From NCBI RefSeq assembly GCF_010614725.1, contig NZ_JAAEHL010000002.1, forward strand, positions 558,001 through 622,000: a DNA stretch of 64,000 bases. Reading direction: 5' to 3'. This stretch comes from Flavobacterium ajazii (GTDB lineage: Bacteria > Bacteroidota > Bacteroidia > Flavobacteriales > Flavobacteriaceae). The position numbers were made by a program, and so were the translations under genes. Positions 1 through 9,899 of this stretch are shown piece by piece (position 1 is the stretch's first letter; each line of letters begins with the position of its first letter). The notes below the pieces were generated by a model. It searched no databases. It was not told where the DNA came from and saw nothing but the letters and a program-made list of their open reading frames with translations.

Positions 1-206
1 AGATACCCATAATGTAATATTTATGCCTGAAAAGGCAAAAATATAAAACATTTCTTAAAAAAATAATTAAATATTTAAGGTTTAATTTGTTAAATAAACA
101 TATTTGTTATATTCATAACTTTTATTTTGAAATCATTAAATACATTTATTAACACTCAATTCAAAATAGTTTAAGTTACTTAAATGATAATAAATAAAAA
201 TAAATA
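1..206. other. AT-rich non-coding stretch at window edge
   Basis: No supportable coding sequence is seen in this very AT-rich stretch downstream of the first minus-strand gene. No clear GC-rich hairpin terminator is visible. The next gene to the left lies outside the window. Confidence 0.5.
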
Positions 207-1118
207 TTAGTTTTTCAGGATATTTATTTCCTCCAGCCATTGCTCACAAATATCAGTCCATAAATTCGTAGAACCCGGATTATTTCTTAATGCAATGGCA
301 TGCCCTCCCTGATTGAAAATATGCAAACTGGAAGGAATGTGATTAGATAACAAAGAATCATAAAACATAAGACTGTTTTTTGGTGATACCACTTTATCGT
401 TAAAAGCATGCGCCATAAAAGTCGGTGGTGTATAATCGCTCACTTGAAATTGCAAGGAATATTTTTTCACTAATTCTGCAGATGGTTTTGTCCCCAACAG
501 ATTTTCTGTACTTCCTTTATGACCATCTTTTCCCATATCAATTACCGGAGAAATCAGTATCATAAAGTTAGGTTGAAAAGTATAACTGTCCAGTTCATCC
601 CCAACTTTTGCAAAATCGTCTTTGATTGTTCCGAGACTTGCAGCCAGATGTCCTCCGGCAGAACAGCCCATTACTCCAATTTTATTTGTATCAATTTTCC
701 AGTTGACAGCGTTTTTACGGATGATTCTCATTGCTCTTTCGGCATCCTGTAAAGGAGCTTTCTCTCTTTCTTTGATGTCGGCAGAAATCGGCAATCGGTG
801 TGTCAGTACAAAAGCATTAATTCCGATTGTATTAAACCATTTTGCTAATTGGAAACCACTAATATTATAAGACAAATGATGATAGCCTCCTCCGGGAATA
901 ATCAAAACAGCCGCACCTTTATTCTCCTGAATTGAAGTGAAAAAAGCGTGAATACCGGGTGTTCCCACTTGCATTACACGCTCATTACTGATACTGTCCT
1001 TTATAACCAATCCTTTAGAATTGGGCATTTTATTTTTCTCCCAAAGCGGAATATATTCTTGTGCCTGCATCCGAACAAATGCAAACAATACTAATAGAAA
1101 TATTTGCTTATTTCTCAT
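207..1118 (-). CDS. secreted alpha/beta-hydrolase (acetyl-xylan-esterase/lipase-like)
   Basis: The protein of about 303 residues starts with a signal peptide (MRNKQIFLLVLFAF...QAQ), so it acts outside the cytoplasm. A PGGGYHHLS oxyanion loop, a GCSAGGH nucleophile elbow carrying the catalytic Ser, and late Asp (FNDKVV) and His (GGHAIA) residues are the pieces of an esterase triad of the BD-FAE/Aes type. A longer reading frame upstream to 1181 exists, but it overlaps the preceding gene and would bury the signal peptide, so the start at 1118, ten bases after the upstream stop, is preferred. It is the last gene of the minus-strand pectin enzyme block and probably removes acyl groups from pectic sugars. 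The substrate cannot be read from sequence. Confidence 0.8.
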   Translation of the reverse strand: MRNKQIFLLVLFAFVRMQAQEYIPLWEKNKMPNSKGLVIKDSISNERVMQVGTPGIHAFFTSIQENKGAAVLIIPGGGYHHLSYNISGFQLAKWFNTIGINAFVLTHRLPISADIKEREKAPLQDAERAMRIIRKNAVNWKIDTNKIGVMGCSAGGHLAASLGTIKDDFAKVGDELDSYTFQPNFMILISPVIDMGKDGHKGSTENLLGTKPSAELVKKYSLQFQVSDYTPPTFMAHAFNDKVVSPKNSLMFYDSLLSNHIPSSLHIFNQGGHAIALRNNPGSTNLWTDICEQWLEEINILKN

Positions 1119-1128
1119 TTTTATTTCT

Positions 1129-3147
1129 TTAATGTGACAGCCAGACAGACATTTCGCCTTTGCCATGATTTCCCCACGCAAAATAAGGAATTAATTTCAC
1201 AGTATATTCTTTGCTGTCTTTTGCAGAAAGTGGTTTGTAGAGTTTTTTATCCCAGGAAACATCATTATTAATTGACGAACTGGCAATTATACTCAATAAT
1301 TGTCTATCGTGAATTTTTATAAAATCGGTAGTGAATTTAGAATTGATATCCAAAACAACTTCATTGATACTTGTATTCGCCGGAAGCTGATCAGATTCTA
1401 AGCAGTAAACAATCGGACCTCTTTTTACAGCAACCTGATTTTTCACTTCTTCTACCAATGGATTAGCCTGCATCAGTTCAACCGGCATTGGGATATTCAA
1501 TTCGATAACATCTCCTTTTTTCCATTTTTGTGCTATTTTTTGATACGAACCTGATGCTACAGTCTCATTTATATTTTTACCATTAACTGAGATCGTTGCC
1601 CCTTGGCTCCAGCCCGGAATTCTTAAAAGAAAAGCATATTCTTCTTTTGGAGCTTTTATAATTTTCAGTGTTATTTTTCCATCCCAAGGATAATTGGTCT
1701 GCTGTTCGATTTCAATTTTTTCTCCCGAAAGAGTTTTTGAATTCAAATTATTGCTTCCATATAAATTCACATACAATCCTTCTTTCGAAAAACTATAAGC
1801 GTAATTACTTACCTCAGCAATCGTTCTAGTTACGTTGGGTGCACAGCAGTTTGACAAAGCGATATAACCTTCGCGTTCCTTACTCCATCTTTGTTTAAAA
1901 GGTAAATCTTTAGAGACATTCAACGGATTATTATAAAAGAACTCTTTTCCTTCCAGACTAATTCCGGATAACACGCTGTTATACAATGCCAATTCTACAA
2001 TATCAGCATATTTGGCATCTCCTGTAATCTGAAGCATTCGCCAATTCCACAACACATTTCCAATATTAGCACAGGTTTCTGTATGAGCTGTTGCATTTGG
2101 TAATTGAAAAGGTCTTCCATAGGCCTGATGAATTTTCTGAACATCAGCTGGATTATACGATGTCCCGTCTGGCGAAACACCATCATACAAAGAACCGCAG
2201 GCTCCAGTGATATACATTTTTCTGTAAGTTACATCATCCCAAATCGATTCCAGATTATCCAGTAATTTTTTCTCTCCCGTTTCTGCATACAAGTCGGCTA
2301 CACCTGCGTATAGGTAATTCGCTCTAACGGCGTGACCCATTGCATTTGTCTGCTGCCTGAACGGAATCCTGTCCTGATTATCGTCGGTTCCGTCATCGGT
2401 AGTTCCTCTGATATCGATTAGATTATTCGCCAATTCCAGGTATTTTGGATTTTTGGTCGTGCGGTACATTTCGACAATCCCCATATAATGCGACGGACAA
2501 ATGGCGTTTCGGGCTAATTCAGGAGAGGCTTTTTTATAGAAATCATATAAAAAATCGGCAACGCCTTTAGCAATATTCAGAAAATTATCTTTCCCGGTGG
2601 CGCGATAATGAATACAGGCTGCAGTCATCAAATGCCCCATATTGTATTTTTCGAAACCCAATTGTTTTTTTACTTCTTCCGGCCCTAAAGTTCCCCAGCG
2701 TTCATCGATTAAAACTGGCGTATGCAAATAACCGTCTTTACGCTGTACTTTGGCAAAAAGCGCAATGGCTTCATCCATTTCGGCATCGAGTTTTTTATCT
2801 TTTGTTACAGCATAAGTGGCAGCCATTCCTTCAAAAATCTTGTAAAAATCACCATCATGAAACGAAGGCCCTTTAAAAGCTCCTTTGCTTAATCCTGCTG
2901 CAATTTCGAAGTTTTTGTAAGCATGTGAAACTTCATCGTTATGATACAAATCCCACATGTACGGCAAGGTATTTTTGGTTTCTACATCAAATTGTTCTTT
3001 CCAGAATCCGTTTGTCCATTTTACATCTTGAAGGCCCACACTTTGCAGTTTGGAATACGGACTTTCTGAATTCGCAACCAAACCTTTATTCTGAGCAAAG
3101 ATTACAGTTGAAAGAAATAATGACGATATGATGATGTTCTTTTTCAT
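1129..3147 (-). CDS. GH127/GH146-like beta-L-arabinofuranosidase (DUF1680)
   Basis: This 672-residue protein has a signal peptide ending near FAQ and the (alpha/alpha)6 signature of the DUF1680 family. The motif HTETC supplies Glu357 and Cys359, and NCCAPN supplies Cys434 and Cys435. This spacing matches the zinc site of the characterised Bifidobacterium enzyme HypBA1 (Glu338, Cys340, Cys417, Cys418), in which the first Cys of the pair is the nucleophile, so Cys434 is the predicted nucleophile. The family removes terminal beta-L-arabinofuranose from plant glycans. The neighbouring pectin lyase and rhamnosidases suggest action on pectic side chains. GH127 and the related GH146 cannot be told apart by eye. 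Confidence 0.85.
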   Translation of the reverse strand: MKKNIIISSLFLSTVIFAQNKGLVANSESPYSKLQSVGLQDVKWTNGFWKEQFDVETKNTLPYMWDLYHNDEVSHAYKNFEIAAGLSKGAFKGPSFHDGDFYKIFEGMAATYAVTKDKKLDAEMDEAIALFAKVQRKDGYLHTPVLIDERWGTLGPEEVKKQLGFEKYNMGHLMTAACIHYRATGKDNFLNIAKGVADFLYDFYKKASPELARNAICPSHYMGIVEMYRTTKNPKYLELANNLIDIRGTTDDGTDDNQDRIPFRQQTNAMGHAVRANYLYAGVADLYAETGEKKLLDNLESIWDDVTYRKMYITGACGSLYDGVSPDGTSYNPADVQKIHQAYGRPFQLPNATAHTETCANIGNVLWNWRMLQITGDAKYADIVELALYNSVLSGISLEGKEFFYNNPLNVSKDLPFKQRWSKEREGYIALSNCCAPNVTRTIAEVSNYAYSFSKEGLYVNLYGSNNLNSKTLSGEKIEIEQQTNYPWDGKITLKIIKAPKEEYAFLLRIPGWSQGATISVNGKNINETVASGSYQKIAQKWKKGDVIELNIPMPVELMQANPLVEEVKNQVAVKRGPIVYCLESDQLPANTSINEVVLDINSKFTTDFIKIHDRQLLSIIASSSINNDVSWDKKLYKPLSAKDSKEYTVKLIPYFAWGNHGKGEMSVWLSH

Positions 3148-3159
3148 TTTGAATTAATT

Positions 3160-3388
3160 TTATCTGCTTGATCTGCTAAATCTGCGAGAGAATATTTTTT
3201 TCACGCAGATTCAGCAGATTTTAGCAGATTATTTTTTGATTTTTATTTCTTGCCTAAAATCTCCTTAATCTGTTAAATCTGCAAGAGCTAAAAATTTTTT
3301 CCCGCAGATTTAACAGATTCTACAGATTTTTTTCTTTTAAATAAATCTGCGCAGATCTGCCTAAATCAGCCAAAATCTGCGTGAAATC
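3160..3388. repeat. intergenic GCAGATT-type hairpin repeats
   Basis: The 243-base gap between the PL1 and GH127-like genes is filled by alternating AATCTGC and GCAGATT units separated by short AT spacers, giving several possible stem-loops. The same repeat type recurs at 8252-8317, 18666-18731 and, in degraded form, 46964-46991. No ORF is supportable here. Confidence 0.75.
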
Positions 3389-3390
3389 TT

Positions 3391-5850
3391 TTACTTAACA
3401 AAGAAATTAATAGTTCTGCTCATAGAATCTCCATCCGCATCTTTTACCGTTACTACGAAAGAAGCAAAACCTTTATCAAGAGCCGTGAACTGAATTTCTT
3501 TTCCTTTTAAATTGGCTTTTCCATTTTTTACTTCAGAGAAAGTGTAAACTGGTTTAATCTCAAAACCTTTGAAATAATCTGCCACGTTTAAAGTCTTTTT
3601 ATCTTTTAAATTGATAAAATAATGAGGCTGAGCCAACCAGTCTAAATAATTATCCAACTGCGTAAATCCATCTTTATCCATATCTGAATTGGCATCAGAG
3701 AAATCTCCTGAAGGGGAGTTTTCATTCAAACTAAAAGCTTTTTCCCACCAGTTTGGCAAACCATCATGATCCGTATCCCAATCAGCTGGGCGAGTTTCTG
3801 ATGCGAAGTTTGGCCATCCTCCTGCATCTTGTTCGTTGTCGATCATACCACCTAAACCGCTTTTGCTTCCTTTGTAAGTGAAAGTTCCTTTTAAAGTTTC
3901 ATCGATAATTCGGTTATCGTGTTTGTCAAAAAACGGCTGATTTGCCCCTACATCCGAAAGTACATTTTTATACGCTCCTTTAGCTGATTGCGTATTTATA
4001 TAAGAAGGGAAAAATGGTTTATCAACGAAAGTTTCATATTCTACTTTCTCATTATTACTTATTGTAGACTTTCTTCCTTTGTCCTGAGATTTCTCATCAA
4101 AATAACCCGGCATTATGTTTCCGTCAAAATAGTAACGTTGCATTCCTTTTCCAACACCTTCGTGCTGTGCATTTAAAGCGACAAATATTTTAGTTGAAGC
4201 ACCTGGTTTATAATAATTGTTTACAAAATTTACTTCATTCGCACCACCGTCAGTTGTTCTAGTACCCCAGTTGTAAACCACATTGTTTGTGATATCCAGT
4301 CTTCCTGTGTAATAACCGTCTCCGTTCAAACCTCCTCCAATACTCCAGTTACGACCTTGATTGTGCGCCAGTAAATTATGATGAAAACTTCCAATATCTC
4401 CGCCAATTGTTGCTGCAAAACCGTGCATTTTTCCAGCAGGATATTTATCGTGTCCAGCTACGTTTAAAGCTTCTGAAATTAAAGTTCTTTGTAACGTAAT
4501 ATGATGCGCGCCACGTGAACTAAACGATTCATCGATTGTCCAGCTTATCGAACAATGGTCAATAATACTATAATCTGCCCCCGTTAATCCCATTCCGTCA
4601 AAAGTAGTTCCGCCACCGATACGAACTGTTAGAAAACGAATTACACCATCATTCCCAGTTAAACCAATCGGCGCTCTACTGATTGTAATTCCTTCTCCCG
4701 GTGCAGTTTGTCCCGCAATAGTAATATAAGGCTGATTGGCAACCAATCTCGAAGCCAATTTGATATTTCCTGAAACATTAAAAACAATCGTTCTAGGGCC
4801 AATTTCCTGATTGATCGCATCACGTAAACTTCCCGGTCCGTCATCATTCAAATTTGTTACTTCTACTACTTTTCCGCCACGTCCTCCAACGGCATATCTT
4901 CCGTAACCTTCAGCTCCTGGGAAAGCCAATTGCGCGGGTTTAAATGACCACACATTTCCTAAAGTTATAGAACCGTTATTATCAATTTCATCCACTCTCC
5001 AATAATACGTTGAACCGCTGTATAAGTCAGAAACGGTAAAGCTTTTATCGGTTTGTTTTCCTTTAAATTCTTTTGAAGATTCGGTAGCTGTTTCTACCGC
5101 ATTTTTATCAGTTCCAAAATAAACTTTATGAGCCACTACATTTTTTGGAGCGTCCCATTTTAAAAGTAAACTTTTGGTTACTTCAACATGTTCATCTCTG
5201 TTTTTTGGTTCCGGAGTGCGCGCCTGATTCATTAAGTTTGGCGTATCCAATTCAAAACCATTAATTACAATTTGTTTTACAATATCAGGATTTGAAGTAG
5301 GATCAATTTCAAAACGAACAATCACATCTTTTCCTTTTGAAGCGTTAAAAGTCAAATATGCCATAGTAGCATCAATCTTAGCATTGGCTCTCTGACTGGC
5401 ATTTACGGTTTCCTGAAGTTTTCCGTCAACATAAATTTTTATGGGTGAATAAGTCTTTCCTGTAATAACATCAAAAGCATTATGAAATGTCAAAAGTGTG
5501 TGCTTTCCTTCTTTTAAACCGCTGATTTTTAATTCTAAATTTTCAGCCGTTACCAATCCGTCGCTTCCCAATTTATTGTAAAAAGGAGCGTTCATCCCCA
5601 CTTTATACCATTTTGAAGTGAAGTTTCCTTTTAGTTTAAAACTTACTCCGTTAAACGTTTTCTGGTCTTCTTTATTTTCATTGATAACCCAAGCTTCATA
5701 ACTCGGATCGTGAACTTCTTCTAATCTTCTTTGAAAAAAGTCAAAATCGACTTTTATAATTTGTTTATCAGTATTTTGAACTGATTGTGCTTGTCCGTTT
5801 GTAGTCAAAAGTAAGGACAAAACAGCACCACTTATTAATTTCTTAATCAT
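3391..5850 (-). CDS. multidomain PL1 pectate lyase
   Basis: The 819-residue protein begins with a signal peptide (ending NGQAQ). Residues about 25-210 form a beta-rich malectin-like or carbohydrate-binding region. Residues about 220-310 look like a fibronectin-III-type module (LLLKWDAP ... TYYWRVDEI). The catalytic beta-helix follows, starting FPGAEGYGR and continuing through GPGSLRDAI, TIAGQTAPG and IIDHCSISW, the usual PL1 landmarks. Near the C-terminus, DTDHDGLPNWWE is an Asp-rich calcium-binding repeat, followed by a cadherin-like strand region. It cleaves pectate or pectin by beta-elimination. There is no T9SS sorting domain. The next gene upstream ends 15 bases before its start, suggesting co-transcription. 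Confidence 0.88.
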   Translation of the reverse strand: MIKKLISGAVLSLLLTTNGQAQSVQNTDKQIIKVDFDFFQRRLEEVHDPSYEAWVINENKEDQKTFNGVSFKLKGNFTSKWYKVGMNAPFYNKLGSDGLVTAENLELKISGLKEGKHTLLTFHNAFDVITGKTYSPIKIYVDGKLQETVNASQRANAKIDATMAYLTFNASKGKDVIVRFEIDPTSNPDIVKQIVINGFELDTPNLMNQARTPEPKNRDEHVEVTKSLLLKWDAPKNVVAHKVYFGTDKNAVETATESSKEFKGKQTDKSFTVSDLYSGSTYYWRVDEIDNNGSITLGNVWSFKPAQLAFPGAEGYGRYAVGGRGGKVVEVTNLNDDGPGSLRDAINQEIGPRTIVFNVSGNIKLASRLVANQPYITIAGQTAPGEGITISRAPIGLTGNDGVIRFLTVRIGGGTTFDGMGLTGADYSIIDHCSISWTIDESFSSRGAHHITLQRTLISEALNVAGHDKYPAGKMHGFAATIGGDIGSFHHNLLAHNQGRNWSIGGGLNGDGYYTGRLDITNNVVYNWGTRTTDGGANEVNFVNNYYKPGASTKIFVALNAQHEGVGKGMQRYYFDGNIMPGYFDEKSQDKGRKSTISNNEKVEYETFVDKPFFPSYINTQSAKGAYKNVLSDVGANQPFFDKHDNRIIDETLKGTFTYKGSKSGLGGMIDNEQDAGGWPNFASETRPADWDTDHDGLPNWWEKAFSLNENSPSGDFSDANSDMDKDGFTQLDNYLDWLAQPHYFINLKDKKTLNVADYFKGFEIKPVYTFSEVKNGKANLKGKEIQFTALDKGFASFVVTVKDADGDSMSRTINFFVK

Positions 5851-5865
5851 TTCTGTTAGTAATAG

Positions 5866-8196
5866 TTAGTTTAATTTCATTTTCTCCGCTTCAGATTTCC
5901 CAAGCAGATTTATAATGTCTTTTTTTCTTTCTTCAGGAATTACTTTTAAAACCTTTAATTCTCCGTTTAAGAGTTCGGCTTCAATCGTAGTATTTTGTTT
6001 GGCATGTAATTTAAAATGAACGTTCCAATCTTTTGGCCACGCTGGAAAAAGATAAATCTTACCATCAGTTTCTTGCAGAAGCATTTCCTGCATGCCAATC
6101 ATTCCAGATCCGCCCCAATTATGATCGGGAACCCAGTCAAATCCCGGACCCCAGAAAGCAGGAAAACGTCTTTCTGAATTCGCCATTTTCATAGTATTGT
6201 ATTTTGCGGCTTCATCTGTTAATCCCAAACAAGCCGAGAAAATATTGTCTTGTTTCCAGCCTACATGGCTTCTGAATTTTAAAGCATCTGCATCATATTT
6301 CCAAGTATTCAAAGCCGTTTCTAGATCAGGTTTTCCTATGCCGTAAATTCCCCACGGATAAACAGAATATAATTGTGGAACTTCAGAATTATTGACTCTT
6401 TCCCAAGATTTGGCAGGAATCAAAACTTTATGATTTTCGATCTGCCCAAAATTTAAAGGCGGAATTCGATTTTGAAATCCCTTTACATATTCCAGATCTT
6501 CTTTAGATAATTGTTCTGAAGAAAGGTTTAAAAGCTGTGCTGTAATAACTTGTAAAGCCGAAATCGTACTATTTGAATTATTCGCCATTTTATACGTTTC
6601 TGCTCCTGAACCCGGATATAAAACTAATTTTCCGTTTCCGTCCAACGCTTTCCTGCCTCTTTGTTTGGCTAAATATTGATAATGTTCATCAAAAAAACGA
6701 AGACAGCTGATAATGAATTTATTGTATTTCTGAATATCTTCTCCTGCATATTCTTTTTGCTGAAGCATCATTTGGCAGAATTCTAAAACGGTATCCCATT
6801 CATATTCCAGCCACGCATTGTATTCCATTCCCGGATCGTAATCTGCAGGGCGTTTCCATTCGTATTCGGCTGGATTTGGCAAACCGAAATTTTCTAACTG
6901 TTCTGTGAATGATACTCCGTTGTGATTCCAATAAACTTTACTTCGTAATTCAGCATTTTTTTGCAAATCCAAATAAAAACTCAATTGCGATTTCATCATA
7001 TCAAAATCACCGTTTTTTACCATCGGAAAATAAACCAATCGCTGATTTTGAGCCGTCATAGTTCCTCCGCCCCAGTTTCTGAAATCTGGTGTAAAATCTA
7101 GGTCTTTATTGGTGTAAACAGGATCAACCGTAAAAAGTCCGCCGTTGAATTTCGTTGGATATTTTCCATAAGCATTGCATCCCAACATATATCGAAACAA
7201 CTGATAATTCTGTCCGATTTGATATACCGAATCTTTCTCAATCGATTGATTTTTTTGGGTGAAAATAAAACTGCGGTTCCAGAAATTATTCCACCATTTT
7301 TGAGTGTTTTTTTCTGCCAGTTTCGAAGTGTTTTTATTAGCCGAAATCAAACTTTTTAGCCCATTATTCCAAGTCAAAAAATCAGATTGATTGGTATTTA
7401 AATAAATTTCTAATGAATGCTTTTTGGAAGGTTTTATGCTTGACAAATTAAAACCTTTGAAATCGGTTGATTGGTATTTTCCTAAATACGTTCCGTTTGG
7501 TTTTAGATTATTTCCTGTCATGAATCCGCCGAAAGTTAGGTTCGCAATCGGGTTCATCATTTGATCTTTAACCGATTCCATTTTCTGTTGTTTTACCGCA
7601 ACGTCAAAAACGGTATTTTCTCTGTTTCTGTGGTAAAATTTGATTCCGTTATTTTCAAACGAAATAGAATCTTTAAACATAATAAGTTCTCCCTGAGGTG
7701 CCCATTTATAAGAATTCGCATTGTTTTCTTTTCCTTTCGGATAACGGTTCTGATAACGCCAGCTTTCGTACGAAGCCGTCATTTGCAACGCATTTTTACT
7801 TTCTAAATCAACATGAATAATCGGTTTAAAAACATCTACCCAAAGTTTAATTTTAGTATCATTCTGACCAACCAAAACATAACCGCCTTTGAGTTTTAAT
7901 TCCTGATGAAAACCGTCTTTCCCTTCAAACGGATTCGGCGTTAAAGTCACTTTTACACGACCTAATTTCAATAAAGTGTTATGTTCATCAAAAGTCCCAC
8001 TTCTCGAAAAATAGAAATACAAATCGCCTTTTTCTACCCAGACATTCATACCAATATCACCGCCACCCAAAGGCATCGATTCGGATGAATTCTGACTCTG
8101 CGTTGTCCAAACCTGATTGTAATTTTCAAGCGTAGGGATTTGTGCTTTAAGACAAAGCGTTGTGAAGAAAAGTATTATTAGTATATTATTTCTCAT
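5866..8196 (-). CDS. DUF5703-type, GH95-like glycoside hydrolase
   Basis: This 776-residue protein has a signal peptide (LCLKAQ). Its N-terminal domain carries SMPLGGGDIGMNVWVE and a run of beta strands typical of DUF5703, a domain related to the N-terminal domain of GH95. The C-terminal two thirds look like an (alpha/alpha)6 barrel with Trp- and Asn-rich motifs such as NRSFIFTQ, NWGGGTMTAQ and GPGFDWVPDHNWGGSG. The family has no settled activity that I know of. GH95 members are alpha-L-fucosidases or alpha-L-galactosidases, which would fit pectic side chains. The assignment is by overall pattern, and the catalytic residues are not identified. Confidence 0.65.
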   Translation of the reverse strand: MRNNILIILFFTTLCLKAQIPTLENYNQVWTTQSQNSSESMPLGGGDIGMNVWVEKGDLYFYFSRSGTFDEHNTLLKLGRVKVTLTPNPFEGKDGFHQELKLKGGYVLVGQNDTKIKLWVDVFKPIIHVDLESKNALQMTASYESWRYQNRYPKGKENNANSYKWAPQGELIMFKDSISFENNGIKFYHRNRENTVFDVAVKQQKMESVKDQMMNPIANLTFGGFMTGNNLKPNGTYLGKYQSTDFKGFNLSSIKPSKKHSLEIYLNTNQSDFLTWNNGLKSLISANKNTSKLAEKNTQKWWNNFWNRSFIFTQKNQSIEKDSVYQIGQNYQLFRYMLGCNAYGKYPTKFNGGLFTVDPVYTNKDLDFTPDFRNWGGGTMTAQNQRLVYFPMVKNGDFDMMKSQLSFYLDLQKNAELRSKVYWNHNGVSFTEQLENFGLPNPAEYEWKRPADYDPGMEYNAWLEYEWDTVLEFCQMMLQQKEYAGEDIQKYNKFIISCLRFFDEHYQYLAKQRGRKALDGNGKLVLYPGSGAETYKMANNSNSTISALQVITAQLLNLSSEQLSKEDLEYVKGFQNRIPPLNFGQIENHKVLIPAKSWERVNNSEVPQLYSVYPWGIYGIGKPDLETALNTWKYDADALKFRSHVGWKQDNIFSACLGLTDEAAKYNTMKMANSERRFPAFWGPGFDWVPDHNWGGSGMIGMQEMLLQETDGKIYLFPAWPKDWNVHFKLHAKQNTTIEAELLNGELKVLKVIPEERKKDIINLLGKSEAEKMKLN

Positions 8197-8206
8197 CGTT
8201 TTCTCT

Positions 8207-8233
8207 CCTGCAAGGTTTCCAAAACCTTGTAGG
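8207..8233. repeat. palindromic hairpin (CAAGGTTT/AAACCTTG)
   Basis: A 27-base near-perfect hairpin starts 11 bases upstream of the DUF5703-type gene. Its reverse-complement copy lies at 8436-8462, and related hairpins with ACAGGTTT arms occur at 13655-13687 and 13844-13870. Confidence 0.75.
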
Positions 8234-8251
8234 TATTTATTTTTTATTTTT

Positions 8252-8317
8252 CTCTCGCAGATTTTGCAGATTGAGCAGATTTATTTTTATCTCCAAAATC
8301 TGCCAAATCTGCGAGAG
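8252..8317. repeat. GCAGATT-type inverted repeat
   Basis: The left arm begins CTCTCGCAGATTTTGCAG and the right arm ends with AAATCTGCGAGAG, forming a long stem around an AT-rich loop. It is the same type as at 3160-3388 and 18666-18731. Confidence 0.75.
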
Positions 8318-8369
8318 TTATAATTAAGCTTCCTAAAATCATCAAGTTAAGTTCCTATATTTATCGATT

Positions 8370-8407
8370 TACGAGTGTGATTTCTCCTTTCAGTCGAAAT
8401 GACAAAC
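8370..8407. repeat. single arm of the TCGAAATGACAAA repeat
   Basis: This stretch nearly matches 17289-17325, including ACGAGTGTGATTTCTCC followed by TCGAAATGACAAACT. It appears to be one arm of the larger inverted repeats seen at 13705-13804 and 17222-17325. Confidence 0.7.
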
Positions 8408-8435
8408 TAGGCGTTAAACTCATAATTCAATCACA

Positions 8436-8462
8436 CCTACAAGGTTTTGAAAACCTTGCAGG
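8436..8462. repeat. palindromic hairpin, inverted copy of 8207-8233
   Basis: This hairpin is the reverse complement, with minor changes, of the element at 8207-8233. The 200 bases between the two copies contain only other repeats. Confidence 0.75.
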
Positions 8463-8474
8463 AGCGCGTGCGTA

Positions 8475-9899
8475 TTACCACTCATCTGTTCTAAACGAAG
8501 AAACAGGCAAACCTCCCGCGCTGAACAATTCCGCTTTAGCGAAATCCTTCCATAAATAACGTATTGCGACGGGTTTCTTTACTTTATCTGAAGTCAGAAC
8601 TACTGATTTTCTTCTTACGACTGTTTTTGCCGGATAGAAAACTTTGTCTTCTCCTGCGATTTCGAAACCTGTGACTTCTTTATCATAAGATGTAATTCCG
8701 GTTGCTACGTCATCAAATGAAACAGTTACAGCGCCATCTTTTATTTCCATCGATTTGTATTTCGGACTTTCGAATTCAAAACCTTCGATTCCGTACGTTC
8801 TTGCCAAAGCCTGAAAAGCCAGACGATTTCCGCCTTTTTCTTTATCCATTGGGTGAATACTGTTTTCTTCTCCAACATCCATTAAAACCGCCATTGCAGA
8901 ATTCGGAATTTCCTTTGAAGCCTTAAACTGAGCCTCTCTCAAATAAGCCGAATTGTATTTTTCCTGATAATCTTTTGGATGAAAAGAAGCATAGTTGAAC
9001 GGTGCAATCTGCGCATAGTAAAACGGAAAATCGCCCTGTTTCCATAACGCTCTCCAACTGCTGATCATTTTCTTCATTAAGGCGGTATATTCAGAAGCTC
9101 TTTCGTAATTTGATTCTCCCTGATACCAGATACAGCCTTTGATTCCGTAACCAATTACAGGCGAAAGCATTCCATTAAACAAAGTCGTCGGAACACGATT
9201 TGGATCTTTTGCTAATTCTTCTTTTGTGGTCGGAATTTTAGCACTAGCAAAATCTTTCAGCATTTCCTGATTCATCCACGCTTCCATACTGGAACCTCCG
9301 TATGAAACATGAATTAATCCAACCGGAACGTTTAAAACTTCCTGCAAAAGCGATCCAAAATACCAAGCCGTTGCACTAAAATTAGAAGTCGATTTTGGAG
9401 AAGCTTCTTCCCATTTCCCTCCAAAATCTTGCAAAGGTTCTAAAACCGTCGCTCTTGGAATCGTAATTAAACGAATGTTTTTGTTGGTTGACCTTACAAT
9501 GATTTCGTTTCCGTTTTTAACCGGCTGTCCCTGAAATCCTTTCAAAGGCATTTCCATATTAGACTGTCCGGAACAAAGCCAAACTTCTCCCAACAAAACA
9601 TTTTTGATGGTTGTTTTTTCGTTTCCTTCTGAAACTTCAATGGTGTAAGGTCCCCCGAAAGTGGAAGTCTTTAATTCCGTTTTCCATTTTCCTGAAGCAT
9701 CGGCTTTTGTCTTGTAGGTTTTAGCATCCCACGAAGTTTTGATTACGACATTGGCGTTTTTTTCTGCCCACCCCCAAATTGGTGCGTTTGATTTTTGTTG
9801 CAATATCATATTGTCGGTGAACAATGCTGGCAGTTTGATTTTGGCATTTATTTGAAAGCTCGCTAAAATCGTTAATAATGCAATAATTGATTTTTTCAT
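8475..9899 (-). CDS. sialate O-acetylesterase-type (SASA) carbohydrate esterase
   Basis: The start at 9899 gives a 474-residue protein with a clear signal peptide (MKKSIIALLTILASF...NAK). The seven upstream codons add only a polar tail and are not needed. An early beta-sandwich domain is followed by CSGQSNMEMPL with the predicted nucleophile Ser113. The block GCIWYQGESN is a second signature of the SGNH-type SASA family, and IHPMDKEKGG holds the predicted catalytic His349. Such enzymes remove acetyl groups from sugars. Within this pectin block the likely targets are acetylated galacturonic acid or side-chain sugars rather than sialic acid, but that is inferred from neighbours only. Confidence 0.85.
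   Translation of the reverse strand: MKKSIIALLTILASFQINAKIKLPALFTDNMILQQKSNAPIWGWAEKNANVVIKTSWDAKTYKTKADASGKWKTELKTSTFGGPYTIEVSEGNEKTTIKNVLLGEVWLCSGQSNMEMPLKGFQGQPVKNGNEIIVRSTNKNIRLITIPRATVLEPLQDFGGKWEEASPKSTSNFSATAWYFGSLLQEVLNVPVGLIHVSYGGSSMEAWMNQEMLKDFASAKIPTTKEELAKDPNRVPTTLFNGMLSPVIGYGIKGCIWYQGESNYERASEYTALMKKMISSWRALWKQGDFPFYYAQIAPFNYASFHPKDYQEKYNSAYLREAQFKASKEIPNSAMAVLMDVGEENSIHPMDKEKGGNRLAFQALARTYGIEGFEFESPKYKSMEIKDGAVTVSFDDVATGITSYDKEVTGFEIAGEDKVFYPAKTVVRRKSVVLTSDKVKKPVAIRYLWKDFAKAELFSAGGLPVSSFRTDEW

Noticed and set aside
3160..3388. CRISPR-like array
   Set aside because: The units are short, palindromic and without regular spacers, and no cas genes are present.
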